From NCBI GenBank assembly GCA_035606235.1, contig DATNFU010000058.1, forward strand, positions 1 through 41,836: DNA of 41,836 nt, written 5' to 3'. The notes under the pieces were generated by a model. That model worked only from the letters and a program-made list of their open reading frames with translations, did not search any database and was not told where the DNA came from. Shown here piece by piece: positions 1 to 11,105 of the stretch. Every line of letters starts with the position of its first letter. Position 1 is the first letter of the stretch. This DNA comes from 66-474 sp035606235 (GTDB lineage Bacteria; Pseudomonadota; Gammaproteobacteria; Xanthomonadales; Rhodanobacteraceae). The translations under genes were made by a program, and so were the position numbers.

Positions 1-226
1 CTCCAGGCGACGGGAATGTTCAAACCCCAGATGCCAACGCCCGCGTAAAGCAACCAGCAAATGCCGACCGTGAGCAGCATCGCCAGCAGTGCCGCGACCG
101 CCAGTCCGCCCAGCCACAGCAAACCGAACGGACGCTGCAGCGTGATGTAACTGATGTTGGTGCTGATGCTGGTCGCATCTTCGCCCGGCGCGATCAGCGG
201 CGGCGGAGCGTGGCGGACGGCAGCGC

Positions 227-230
<4 letters not shown>
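1..230 (-). CDS. actC: Alternative complex III membrane subunit ActC (NrfD/PsrC family), N-terminal fragment
   Basis: Only the first 76 or so codons are in the window; the gene runs off base 1. The ATG (230-228) overlaps the actB TGA stop (229-227), so translation is probably coupled. The visible protein has a short polar N-terminus, then a hydrophobic segment of about 25 residues, and ends with GVGIWGLNIPVAW, a typical ActC sequence near the end of the first membrane helix. In the family, ActC is a polytopic NrfD-like protein that holds a quinol site of the quinol:electron-acceptor oxidoreductase. The family call is good because of this motif and the position directly after actB, but nothing can be said about the rest of the protein. 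Confidence 0.9.
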
Positions 231-3510
<3,280 letters not shown>

Positions 3511-3523
<13 letters not shown>

Positions 3524-4158
3524 ACGGAGCAATCCGTCAGGCGCCGTGTATCGATGTGGTACTCGCGCAGCAGTCGTTCGCCGAGCGCGTGCTGATCCTT
3601 TGCGCGCCAGGTCATGCTGAAAACTTGCGAGCGCGGACGCAGGTTCTTTTCCGGATCGCGATGGCAATCCAGGCACCACTGCATCGTCAGCGGCGCAACC
3701 TGGGCCGTCAGCGGCATCTTGTCGACCCGGCCGTGGCAGCTCTCGCAGCCGATGCCTTTCGCAATATGGATGGAATGATTGAAGTACACAAAATCCGGCA
3801 GCTTGTTCAGTCGCTGCCAGTGGAACGGCACGCCGCTCTGGTACGCGGCGATCAGCGGCTTCAACGGCGGCTGATCCGTGAACAGTTGCGAGTGGCAGGT
3901 CATGCAAGTCGAGAGCGGCGGAATGCCCGCGAACGCGGACTGCTCGACCGAACTGTGGCAATAGCGGCAATCGATGCCGTCATCGCCGACGTGGTGCTTG
4001 TGGCTGAAGGGAACCGGCTGTTCGAGCGGATCGTGCGGCGCGCTCGGGTTGGCGGTGGCGACGCGCCACAACAGCAACAGCCCGACGATGATCGCCAGCG
4101 CGGCCAGCGCGCCGAGCCGGAACAGGAATCCGAACCACCTGGGGAAAAGCTGCGCCAC
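3511..4158 (-). CDS. actA: Alternative complex III pentaheme cytochrome c subunit ActA
   Basis: 215 residues with a GTG start (4158). An AAGGA Shine-Dalgarno-like sequence lies about 5 bases before it. One N-terminal membrane anchor (about residues 10-32) is followed by five CxxCH haem motifs: CRYCH, CMTCH, CESCH, CLDCH and CSVCH, the last at the extreme C-terminus. Five haems, one anchor and position directly before actB identify the multihaem c subunit of alternative complex III, which passes electrons from the Fe-S subunit to a terminal oxidase or soluble cytochrome c. It is the first gene of the operon in this window; the 223 bases between its start and the divergent ThDP enzyme gene must hold both promoters. 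Confidence 0.93.
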
Positions 4159-4381
4159 CGCCGTCCTTGGATTCGCGCAACGCCGCGCGCATCCATACGC
4201 GGCGAATCGAGGGTTTGTAGCACTTACACGTTAGCGCAAGGGTGCAATCAACGCAAAATCCGGCGCGCGGACGCCTGCTCCGGGCGTGCATTCGCGCGAG
4301 GTTAACCTTGCAATCCGCACACTGGAAAACTCTCGCCGCGCAGGATGCGCGCGTCCTTCGCATTCAGAACATGGAGGTTCC
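4159..4381. promoter_or_regulatory. Divergent intergenic region between actA and the ThDP enzyme gene
   Basis: Two genes point away from each other here, so promoters for both must lie in these 223 bases. The right edge has a clear ribosome binding site, GGAGG at 4373-4377, four bases before the ATG at 4382. I see no convincing -10/-35 pair or operator palindrome. An open frame runs through part of it (from 4286), but the good Shine-Dalgarno sequence argues for the start at 4382. Confidence 0.5.
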
Positions 4382-6172
4382 ATGCCCACCGTCAGTGATT
4401 TCCTGATCAAGCGTCTGCACGAATGGGGCGTGCGCCGCATCTACGGCTATCCCGGCGACGGCATCAACGGCCTGATGGGCGCGATGAACCGCGCCGATGG
4501 CGCGATCAAACTGGTGCGCGCGCGGCACGAGGAGATGTGCGCATTCATGGCCTGCGCGCATGCCAAGTTCACCGGCGAGGTCGGCGTGTGCATGGCGACC
4601 TCCGGCCCCGGTGCGATCCATCTGTTGAACGGCCTTTACGACGCCAAGCTCGATCACCAGCCGGTGGTCGCGATCGTCGGCCAGCAGGCGCGCGCGGCCC
4701 TCGGCGGCCAGTACCAGCAGGAAGTGGACCTCACCACGCTGTTCAAGGATGTTGCGAGCGAATACGACGAAGTCATCATGGTGCCGGCGCAAGTGCGCCA
4801 CGTGGTGGATCGCGCGCTGCGCATCGCGATCTCAAAACGCACCGTCACCTGCATCGTCGTGCCGAACGACTTGCAGGAGCTGGACGCGGTGGAAACCCCG
4901 CCGCGCAAGCACGGCACCATCCATTCGGGCCTGGGTTATCGCGCGCCGCATGTCGTGCCCGCCGAAGTCGATCTGCAGCACGCCGCCGAGCTCCTCAACG
5001 CCGGCAAGAAAGTGGCGATGCTGGTCGGTGCCGGCGCGCTCGCCGCCACCGACGAGGTGATCGAAGTCGCCGAGCTGCTCGGCGCGGGTGTGGCGAAGGC
5101 ATTGCTGGGCAAGGCCGTCCTGCCCGATGAATTGCCCTATGTCACAGGCTCGATCGGCCTGCTCGGCACCAAGCCGAGCTGGGACATGATGATGGGTTGC
5201 GACACGCTGCTGATGGTCGGTTCGCGGTTCCCGTATTCGGAGTTCCTGCCGAAGGAAGGCCACGCACGCGGCGTGCAGATCGACCTCGATCCGGCGATGT
5301 TGTCGATCCGCTATCCGATGGAGATCAACCTGGTCGGCGATGCCAAGAAGACCTTGCGCGCGCTGATCCCGCTGCTGCAACGCAAGGCGGACCGGAGCTG
5401 GCGCGAGGAGATCGAAAAAGGCATCGGCGAGTGGTGGCGCGTGCTGGAGTCGCGCGCCTTTGTTGAAGCCGAACCGATCAATCCCGAGCGCGTGTTCTGG
5501 GAACTCTCGCCGCGCCTCCCCGACAACTGCATCCTCGCATCCGATTCGGGGTCCGCCGCCAACTGGTATGCGCGCGATCTCAAGATCCGGCGCGGCATGA
5601 TGGCGTCGCTCTCCGGCGGGCTCGCGACGATGGGCCCGGGCGTGCCGTACGTGATCGCGGCCAAGTTCGCTTTTCCCGATCGCGTGGCCATTGCGATGGT
5701 CGGCGACGGCGCGATGCAGATGAACGGCAGCAACGAACTCATCACCATCGGCCAGTACTGGAAGGAATGGTCCGACCCGCGCCTGGTCATCATGGTGTTG
5801 AACAACCGCGACCTGAACCAGGTGACCTGGGAGCAGCGCGTGATGGAAGGCGATCCGCGCTACGACGCGTCCCAACACGTGCCGGATTTTCCGTACGCAC
5901 GCTACGCCGAACTGTGCGGCCTGAAAGGGATCATGGTCAACAAGCCCGAACAGATCGGCCCGGCCTGGGACGAGGCGCTGAAGGCCGACCGGCCGTGCCT
6001 GATCGAGGCGATCACCGATCCGGAAGTGCCGCCGCTGCCGCCGCACATCACCTTCAAGCAGGCCAAGGCGTTCGCCGAGTCCATGCTAAAAGGCGATTCC
6101 GGCACGCGCGGCATGTTGCGCGAGTCCACCCGCGAGACGCTGGCGAGCTTTTTCACTGGGCACAAGGATTGA
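4382..6172 (+). CDS. Thiamine-diphosphate-dependent enzyme, pyruvate oxidase / pyruvate:quinone dehydrogenase-like
   Basis: 596 residues in the three-domain layout of the acetolactate synthase/pyruvate oxidase family. The N-terminal pyrimidine-binding domain has YPGDGINGLMGAM and RHEE, with Glu50 placed as the catalytic Glu. A central FAD/nucleotide-type domain covers about 190-340. The C-terminal ThDP domain has GDGAMQMNG near 441 through to VLNNRDLNQVTWEQR near 475, the GDG...NN metal/diphosphate motif. The closest known type is PoxB, which decarboxylates pyruvate to acetate and CO2 and reduces quinone at the membrane, but other 2-oxo acids are possible. No membrane segment or signal peptide is visible. 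GGAGG four bases before the ATG fixes the start. The enolase-superfamily gene follows 5 bases after the stop, so the two are probably one transcript. Confidence 0.85.
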   Translation: MPTVSDFLIKRLHEWGVRRIYGYPGDGINGLMGAMNRADGAIKLVRARHEEMCAFMACAHAKFTGEVGVCMATSGPGAIHLLNGLYDAKLDHQPVVAIVGQQARAALGGQYQQEVDLTTLFKDVASEYDEVIMVPAQVRHVVDRALRIAISKRTVTCIVVPNDLQELDAVETPPRKHGTIHSGLGYRAPHVVPAEVDLQHAAELLNAGKKVAMLVGAGALAATDEVIEVAELLGAGVAKALLGKAVLPDELPYVTGSIGLLGTKPSWDMMMGCDTLLMVGSRFPYSEFLPKEGHARGVQIDLDPAMLSIRYPMEINLVGDAKKTLRALIPLLQRKADRSWREEIEKGIGEWWRVLESRAFVEAEPINPERVFWELSPRLPDNCILASDSGSAANWYARDLKIRRGMMASLSGGLATMGPGVPYVIAAKFAFPDRVAIAMVGDGAMQMNGSNELITIGQYWKEWSDPRLVIMVLNNRDLNQVTWEQRVMEGDPRYDASQHVPDFPYARYAELCGLKGIMVNKPEQIGPAWDEALKADRPCLIEAITDPEVPPLPPHITFKQAKAFAESMLKGDSGTRGMLRESTRETLASFFTGHKD

Positions 6173-6177
6173 CCGGC

Positions 6178-7272
6178 ATGGAAGCCGTGGCTCTCGGCAC
6201 CGCGCGCGCCAGCGCCTACACGGTGCCGACCGACGCGCCCGAATCCGACGGCACGCTGGAATGGAATTCGACAACCTTGGTGCTGGTGGAAATCGAAGCG
6301 GGCGGCAAGCACGGAATCGGCTACAGCTATGCCGATGATGCAACTGCGGTGCTGATCAATTCGCTGCTGGCCAGGGTGATCGAAGGCCGCGACGCAATGG
6401 ATGTCGGTGGCGCGTGGGCGGCAATGCTGACCTCCATTCGCAATCTCGGCCGCGGCGGCATCGCCGCGATGGCGGTGAGCGCGGTGGACAACGCGCTGTG
6501 GGACCTGAAAGCGAAATTGCTCGATCTGCCGCTGTTCAAATTGTTGGGTGCAGTGCGCGAGGCGGCGCCTGTGTACGGCAGCGGCGGATTTACTTCTTAT
6601 TCGGATGCGCAATTGAAGGAACAACTCGGCGGCTGGGCCGACGAGGGCATCGGCATGGTGAAGATGAAGGTCGGCCGCGACCCGCAGCGCGATCCCGCGC
6701 GCGCAAAAGTTGCGCGCAAGACGATCGGCGACGAAGTGCAGTTGTTCGTGGACGCCAATGGCGCGTATGCGCGCAAGCAGGCGCTGCAGATGGCGCAGGT
6801 GTTTGCGCACGAATACGACGTGCGCTGGTTCGAGGAGCCGGTGAGTTCCGACGATTTGCTCGGGCTGCGCCTGCTGCGCGACCGCGCACCCGCTGGACTC
6901 GACATCGCCGCCGGCGAATACGGCTACACGCCCTGGTATTTCCGCCGGATGTTGGCGGCCGGCGCGGTGGATGTGCTGCAGGCCGATGCCACGCGTTGTG
7001 CAGGGCTGAGCGGCTTCATGCAGGCGAGCGTCTTGTGCGAAGCGTTCAACCTGCCATTGTCGGCGCACTGCGCACCGGCGTTGCACGCGCATCCGGCGTG
7101 CGCCGCGCGGCCGCTGCGGCACATCGAGTATTTCCACGATCACGTGCGCATCGAGAACATGCTGTTCGACGGCGTGCTGCAGCCGGAGCACGGCGCGCTG
7201 AAACCTGATCCCTCGCGGCCGGGATTCGGCCTGGAGTTCAAACACGCGGATGCAGAGCGATACCGCGTGTAG
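6178..7272 (+). CDS. Mandelate racemase / sugar-acid dehydratase-type enolase-superfamily enzyme
   Basis: 364 residues. The barrel residues of the mandelate racemase subgroup are all in place: KMK (Lys162, Lys164), the three metal ligands Asp192 (FVDANGAY), Glu219 or Glu220 (WFEEP) and Glu247 (AAGEYGY), and the Asp270 (LQADATR) / His297 (LSAHCAP) dyad. Members take a proton from carbon next to a carboxylate and racemise it or eliminate water, typically gluconate-, galactonate- or similar sugar-acid dehydration. The substrate cannot be read from sequence. The start is five bases after the stop of the ThDP enzyme gene. The frame is open for a further 137 codons upstream, but that part is only a shadow of the preceding gene. 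The TAG stop (7270-7272) lies inside the first bases of a REP-like repeat. Confidence 0.88.
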   Translation: MEAVALGTARASAYTVPTDAPESDGTLEWNSTTLVLVEIEAGGKHGIGYSYADDATAVLINSLLARVIEGRDAMDVGGAWAAMLTSIRNLGRGGIAAMAVSAVDNALWDLKAKLLDLPLFKLLGAVREAAPVYGSGGFTSYSDAQLKEQLGGWADEGIGMVKMKVGRDPQRDPARAKVARKTIGDEVQLFVDANGAYARKQALQMAQVFAHEYDVRWFEEPVSSDDLLGLRLLRDRAPAGLDIAAGEYGYTPWYFRRMLAAGAVDVLQADATRCAGLSGFMQASVLCEAFNLPLSAHCAPALHAHPACAARPLRHIEYFHDHVRIENMLFDGVLQPEHGALKPDPSRPGFGLEFKHADAERYRV

Positions 7273-7320
7273 GCGGGTCTTGACCCGCCATTCGCAACGA
7301 CGGGTCAAGACCCGCCCTAC
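7269..7320. repeat. REP-like inverted pair between the enolase-superfamily gene and the metallothionein gene
   Basis: Two inverted arms, GTAGGCGGGTCTTGACCCG (7269-7287) and CGGGTCAAGACCCGCCCTAC (7301-7320), with a 13-base spacer. Each arm also folds on itself (CGGGTC TT GACCCG). The left arm contains the stop codon of the upstream gene; the right arm ends where the metallothionein ribosome binding site (GGAG, 7321-7324) begins. Transcripts crossing it should form a strong stem. Confidence 0.9.
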
Positions 7321-7330
7321 GGAGACCACC

Positions 7331-7510
7331 ATGCAAATAGATCATCCCCAAGGCAAATGCCAACACGAAGGTTGCGGCTGTGATGTCGAAGCCGGCAATC
7401 AATATTGCAGTGAGTTCTGCCGGCAGGCCGCGGAAACACCGGACGTGGACGAACTGGAGGTGCACGGCGGCAACTGCGGCTGTGGACATCCAGAGTGCAT
7501 CGAGCAGTAG
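7331..7510 (+). CDS. Bacterial metallothionein (SmtA/BmtA family)
   Basis: 59 residues with eight cysteines: CQHEGCGC (10-17), YCSEFC (25-30) and CGCGHPEC (49-56). The CxxxxCxC, YCSxxC and C-terminal GCGH pattern matches cyanobacterial SmtA and pseudomonad BmtA, small cytoplasmic proteins that bind Zn(II), Cd(II) and Cu(I) through Cys and His. GGAG lies six bases before the ATG. No SmtB/ArsR-type regulator gene is adjacent. The gene is enclosed by two different REP pairs, and its TAG stop (7508-7510) is part of the second, so it may be transcribed or translated as a separate unit. Eight cysteines rather than the nine common in the family is within normal variation. Confidence 0.88.
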   Translation: MQIDHPQGKCQHEGCGCDVEAGNQYCSEFCRQAAETPDVDELEVHGGNCGCGHPECIEQ

Positions 7511-7594
7511 GAGCCTGCTTGCAGGCGATCCTCTTCAAGCGACGTCCCGCACAACACCTCGGGCTCGTCCGTCGCTTGCAAGCAAGCTCCTGCC
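7507..7594. repeat. REP-like inverted pair after the metallothionein gene
   Basis: Left arm GTAGGAGCCTGCTTGCAGGC (7507-7526) and right arm GTCGCTTGCAAGCAAGCTCC (7571-7590, inverted) are imperfect inverted copies, separated by about 45 bases. The consensus resembles the GTAGGAGC...GCGA REP class also seen inside actB at 2396. The left arm supplies the metallothionein stop codon. The right arm ends shortly before the next gene. Confidence 0.88.
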
Positions 7595-7622
7595 GCAAAA
7601 CGCAATGAGGATTGGATGCCGC

Positions 7623-8594
7623 ATGCTTGAGAAACGACAACGGGGTATTGCGACGCTGGGCGCATTGGCGATTGCCGCGCTCGGCGCGGCGGCACTGCGC
7701 CAACGCACATCGCGCGCGGGAACGCGATCGCGGAAATTTCCGACTGCGCATTCGGATCGCGCTCCGCAGCAACCGACCGTGGACGCTGCGCGACGGCTCA
7801 ATCGCGCTGCCGGATTGATCGCCACATCCACCTTGCTCGACAGCGGTATCGAGCATTACCGCGGCGCGTTCGAGAACAAGGCGATGTTCACGCCGATCAT
7901 AGTCTCGGCGGCGAGCCTCGCGGTCAGCGCGCATGGCAGCAATGATCGCAGCGCAGCCGCACATCGCGTGCGCGATCCGGTTTATCTTGCCGCCGCGATC
8001 ACCGGGTTGGTCGGCACCGGGTTCCATCTCTACAACGTCAGCAAGCGACCCGGCGGATTTTCTTGGCAGAATCTTTTTTATGGTGCGCCGCTTGGCGCGC
8101 CGGCGGCCGTCGCGCTCTCGGGTTTGCTCGGCTATTACTCGGAGCGACTGCGCGACAGCGATGCCTCGCGCGGTGCGCCGCGCGTCTTCGGCATTCCCGC
8201 CGGACGCGCGCTCGCGAGCCTCACCGCACTCGGCTTGCTCGCGACGTCGGCCGAAGCGGGCCTGCTGCATTTTCGCGGCGCCTACCACGATCCCTTCATG
8301 TATCTGCCCGTGACGGTGCCGCCGGTCGCGGCGGGATTGCTGGCGGAAACCGCGATGAGCCGCCCACGCAGGCCGAGAACACTCACGCGCTGGTGGTTGC
8401 GGCTGACCGCGTTCATGGGACTGGCGGGCCCCTGCTTCCACATCTTCGGCGTATCGCGAAACATGGGCGGCTGGAAAGACTGGCGGCAGAACGTGCTCAA
8501 CGGACCGCCGATACCCGCGCCGCCCAGCTTCACCGGCCTCGCACTCGCCGGACTCGCCGCGCTCGAACTGCTGGAGGAACATCCCGATGCCTGA
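7623..8594 (+). CDS. Internally duplicated integral membrane protein with four conserved histidines
   Basis: 323 residues, family not recognised. After one N-terminal membrane helix (about 8-26) and a polar linker, two halves repeat with an offset of 138 residues: HYRGAF (His78) matches HFRGAY (His216), and FHLYNVS (His135) matches FHIFGVS (His273). The spacing between the two histidines is 57 in both halves. A GG[FW] and a QN...GxP...AP segment also repeat, with a two-residue shift. Several hydrophobic stretches per half suggest about seven membrane helices in all. Paired, regularly spaced membrane histidines could bind b-type haem, but that is inference and no CxxCH is present. The last 8 bases overlap the subunit-3-like gene, so the protein probably belongs to the dehydrogenase complex. 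The ATG at 7605 is an alternative start. Confidence 0.75.
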   Translation: MLEKRQRGIATLGALAIAALGAAALRQRTSRAGTRSRKFPTAHSDRAPQQPTVDAARRLNRAAGLIATSTLLDSGIEHYRGAFENKAMFTPIIVSAASLAVSAHGSNDRSAAAHRVRDPVYLAAAITGLVGTGFHLYNVSKRPGGFSWQNLFYGAPLGAPAAVALSGLLGYYSERLRDSDASRGAPRVFGIPAGRALASLTALGLLATSAEAGLLHFRGAYHDPFMYLPVTVPPVAAGLLAETAMSRPRRPRTLTRWWLRLTAFMGLAGPCFHIFGVSRNMGGWKDWRQNVLNGPPIPAPPSFTGLALAGLAALELLEEHPDA

Positions 8595-9228
8595 GCGCTA
8601 TCCCGGTTACGACGTGCTCGCCAAACGCGACACGCTGTCGTGGAACGATGCCAGCCGCGAAGTGATCGCCGAACGGCTCGCCACGCTCGATGTGCCGACT
8701 TTTTTCAACGAGGAGGAATGGCGGACGCTGCGCGCGATCTGCGATCGCATTATTCCGCAACCCGATCACGCCACCGCGGTGCCGCTCGCGGCGATGGTGG
8801 ACCGCAAGGTGGCCCAGGATCGTCGCGACGGCTATCGACAAGCCAGTCTGCCGCCGCTGCAGGAAGCCTGGCGGCGCGGTCTCGCGGCACTCGATGCCGA
8901 AGCGCAAGCGAAACATGGCGCGCGTTTCCACGCACTGGCTTCGGACCTGCAGGACGAACTTCTGACCGCGACGCAGCGCGGCGAACTCAGGCGTCCGGAA
9001 TGGCAAGGCATGCCTTCGCACACATTTTTCATGGAACGCATCACCCACGACATCCTTGCCGCCTATTACTGCCATCCGAAAGCGTGGAACGAAATCGGCT
9101 TTGGCGGCCCGGCCAGTCCGCGCGGCTACGTGCGGATGTATTTCAACCGGCGCGATCCATGGGAAGCGGCCGAAGCCACGCCCGGTCACGAGGACGAGGC
9201 GCGAAAGGCCAATGAGCGGATTGCATGA
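8587..9228 (+). CDS. Gluconate 2-dehydrogenase subunit 3-like protein
   Basis: 213 residues. The pattern TFFNEEEWRTLRAICDRIIPQPDHATAVPLAAMVDRK and the C-terminal HPKAWNEIGFGGPASPRGY fit the small subunit of gluconate-2-dehydrogenase-type complexes (PF13618-like). Known members partner a GMC flavoprotein and are usually exported through the Tat system, often carrying the large subunit with them. No twin-arginine signal is visible here, which is unusual. GGAGG (8573-8577) lies nine bases before the ATG; the gene overlaps the membrane protein gene by 8 bases and the GMC gene by 17, so the three are co-translated. Confidence 0.85.
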   Translation: MPERYPGYDVLAKRDTLSWNDASREVIAERLATLDVPTFFNEEEWRTLRAICDRIIPQPDHATAVPLAAMVDRKVAQDRRDGYRQASLPPLQEAWRRGLAALDAEAQAKHGARFHALASDLQDELLTATQRGELRRPEWQGMPSHTFFMERITHDILAAYYCHPKAWNEIGFGGPASPRGYVRMYFNRRDPWEAAEATPGHEDEARKANERIA

Positions 9229-10867
9229 CGCCCTGCACGCGCCGCGCGGCAGGAACGGCCGCGCGCCCGATCCGCTGCGCGTCGGCGGGTGGATGCCGAT
9301 GCGCGAATTCGCCGGGGACGAGGCGGTTGATTTCGTGATCGTCGGCACCGGCGCGGGCGGCGGCACGCTCGCGTGCAAATTGGCCGAGGCGGGGTTCTCG
9401 GTGATCGGCATGGACGCGGGCGCGTGGTGGCGGCCGCTGGAGGAATTCGCCTCCGACGAAGCGCATCAGGAAAAGCTGTTCTGGACCGACGAGCGCATTT
9501 GCGACGGCGACAATCCGCTCAAGCTCGGCAGCAACAACAGCGGCAAATCCGTCGGCGGCTCGACCGTGCATTTCGCGATGGTCAGCCTGCGCTTCCGTCC
9601 CGAATGGTTCAAGTCGCGCAGCCTGCTCGGCTACGGCGCCGACTGGCCGCTCGACTGGCGCGAGATGTGGCATTACTACAGGGAGGTCGAGCAGGCGCTG
9701 AAGATCTCCGGCCCAGTCACTTATCCGTGGGGGCCGCCGCGGCCGCGCTATCCGTATCGCGCGCACGAAATCAACGCCGCCGGTTGGGTGTTGGCGCAAG
9801 GCTGCGAGGCGCTCGGCATCAAATGGACGGAAACGCCGCTCGCCACGCTTTCCGCACCGCGCGGTCAGGCGCATCCATGCGTCTACCGCGGTTTCTGCGT
9901 GACCGGCTGCGCGACCAACGCCAAGCAAAGCGCACTGATCACCTGGATCCCGCGCGCGGTGAAAGCGGGTGCGGAGATCCGCGACCTGGCGATGGTCGGG
10001 CGTGTGGAAACCGATGCGACATCAGGGTTGGTCACCGGCGTGCATTACCACCGCGAAGGCCAGTGGCGTTTCCAGCGCGCGCGCAACGTGGTGGTCGCGG
10101 GCTACGCGATCGAAACGCCGCGGCTGCTGTTGAACTCGGCGAATGCGCGTTATCCGGACGGACTGGCCAACAGCTCCGGGCTGGTCGGCAAGAACCTGAT
10201 GGTGCAGACCAACCAAGGCGTGTACGGACTGATGGAGGACGAGATCCGCTGGTACAAGGGCCCGCCGTCGCTCACGATCACCGAACACTGGAATTACCAC
10301 GACACCGACAAGGATTTCTTCGGCGGTTACGCCTACATGGGGCAGGGTCCGCTGCCGCAGGCGTGGGCGTCCACCCAGGCCGGCAATCGCGGCCTGTGGG
10401 GCGAGGCGCTGTTGCGCGAGATGGAAAAATACAACCATCAGGCGGGCCTGAAGATCTGCGGCGAAGTGTTGCCGCAGGAGCGCAACCGGGTGACGCTCGC
10501 GGAGGAAAAGGATCAATACGGCTTGCCGATCGCGCGCGTTACTTTTTCGCTGTGCGACAACGACAAGGCGCTGGTGAAACATTCAATCAAGTTCATGACG
10601 CAGGCGATGCAAGCGGTGAATGCGCGCGAAATCTGGGCCGAACCGGACGACACCGCGCACCTCAACGGCACCGCGCGCATGGGCAACGACCCGGCCACCA
10701 GCGTGGTGGACGCGGATTGCCGAAGCTGGGACATCCGCAACCTGTGGATCTGCGACGGCTCGGTGTTCCCGACTGTGGGCGGCGTCAATCCTTCGCTGAC
10801 GATCCAGGCGATCGCCTGCCGCACCGGCGACCGGATCAAACAAATGGCCACGCGCGGAGAGCTTTGA
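9212..10867 (+). CDS. GMC-family flavoprotein dehydrogenase (gluconate/sugar dehydrogenase large subunit-like)
   Basis: 551 residues. The N-terminal FAD dinucleotide fold has DFVIVGTGAGGGTLACKLAE (about 40-59), and the GNNSGKSVGGSTVHFAM part around 110 fits the flavin contact loop. The C-terminal active-site pair is His483 (DTAHLNGTARMG) and Asn526 (GGVNPSLTIQ), as in GMC oxidoreductases that oxidise sugar or alcohol hydroxyls. Members with a subunit-3 partner pass electrons to a membrane cytochrome rather than to oxygen. No cytochrome c gene follows; the candidate acceptor is the four-histidine membrane protein upstream. AAAGG lies three bases before the ATG, inside the preceding gene. No export signal is visible. 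The substrate is unknown. Confidence 0.88.
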   Translation: MSGLHDALHAPRGRNGRAPDPLRVGGWMPMREFAGDEAVDFVIVGTGAGGGTLACKLAEAGFSVIGMDAGAWWRPLEEFASDEAHQEKLFWTDERICDGDNPLKLGSNNSGKSVGGSTVHFAMVSLRFRPEWFKSRSLLGYGADWPLDWREMWHYYREVEQALKISGPVTYPWGPPRPRYPYRAHEINAAGWVLAQGCEALGIKWTETPLATLSAPRGQAHPCVYRGFCVTGCATNAKQSALITWIPRAVKAGAEIRDLAMVGRVETDATSGLVTGVHYHREGQWRFQRARNVVVAGYAIETPRLLLNSANARYPDGLANSSGLVGKNLMVQTNQGVYGLMEDEIRWYKGPPSLTITEHWNYHDTDKDFFGGYAYMGQGPLPQAWASTQAGNRGLWGEALLREMEKYNHQAGLKICGEVLPQERNRVTLAEEKDQYGLPIARVTFSLCDNDKALVKHSIKFMTQAMQAVNAREIWAEPDDTAHLNGTARMGNDPATSVVDADCRSWDIRNLWICDGSVFPTVGGVNPSLTIQAIACRTGDRIKQMATRGEL

Positions 10868-11105
10868 TTCGCGCCGCGTTGACCGCTTGTCGTGCAAGGT
10901 GGAAATCAGCGTAAGACCTCCGGGCGGAAGCAGCCAAGCGACAAATTCGTCCGGAACGAATCTGGACCGCCGCAGGCGGGCCCCGAGCGAATGCGAGGGT
11001 GTGAGCATCAGGGACGGTGCGAACAATCCCGCCGTGTTCCGCGAAAGGCGGGATACGCCGCTGCGCGGCTCCTCCCGCCGTACATCGGTGCATCGAGGAA
11101 AAAAC
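10868..11105. repeat. Intergenic region rich in hairpins
   Basis: 238 bases without a gene. Perfect small stems are ATTCGT...ACGAAT (about 10945-10961), CCGCC GCA GGCGG (about 10967-10979) and ATCCCGCC...GGCGGGAT (about 11026-11053), plus a GCCGC...GCGGC block near 11057. No T-run follows any stem, so classic terminators are unlikely. The GAGCGAATGCGAGGGTGTGA block near 10985 resembles dispersed repeats I associate with related genomes, but I cannot confirm this. Confidence 0.5.

Noticed and set aside
5767..7272. Fusion of extra N-terminal sequence to the enolase-superfamily enzyme
   Set aside because: The first 137 codons are an out-of-frame reading of the ThDP enzyme gene; the family-like sequence starts at 6178.
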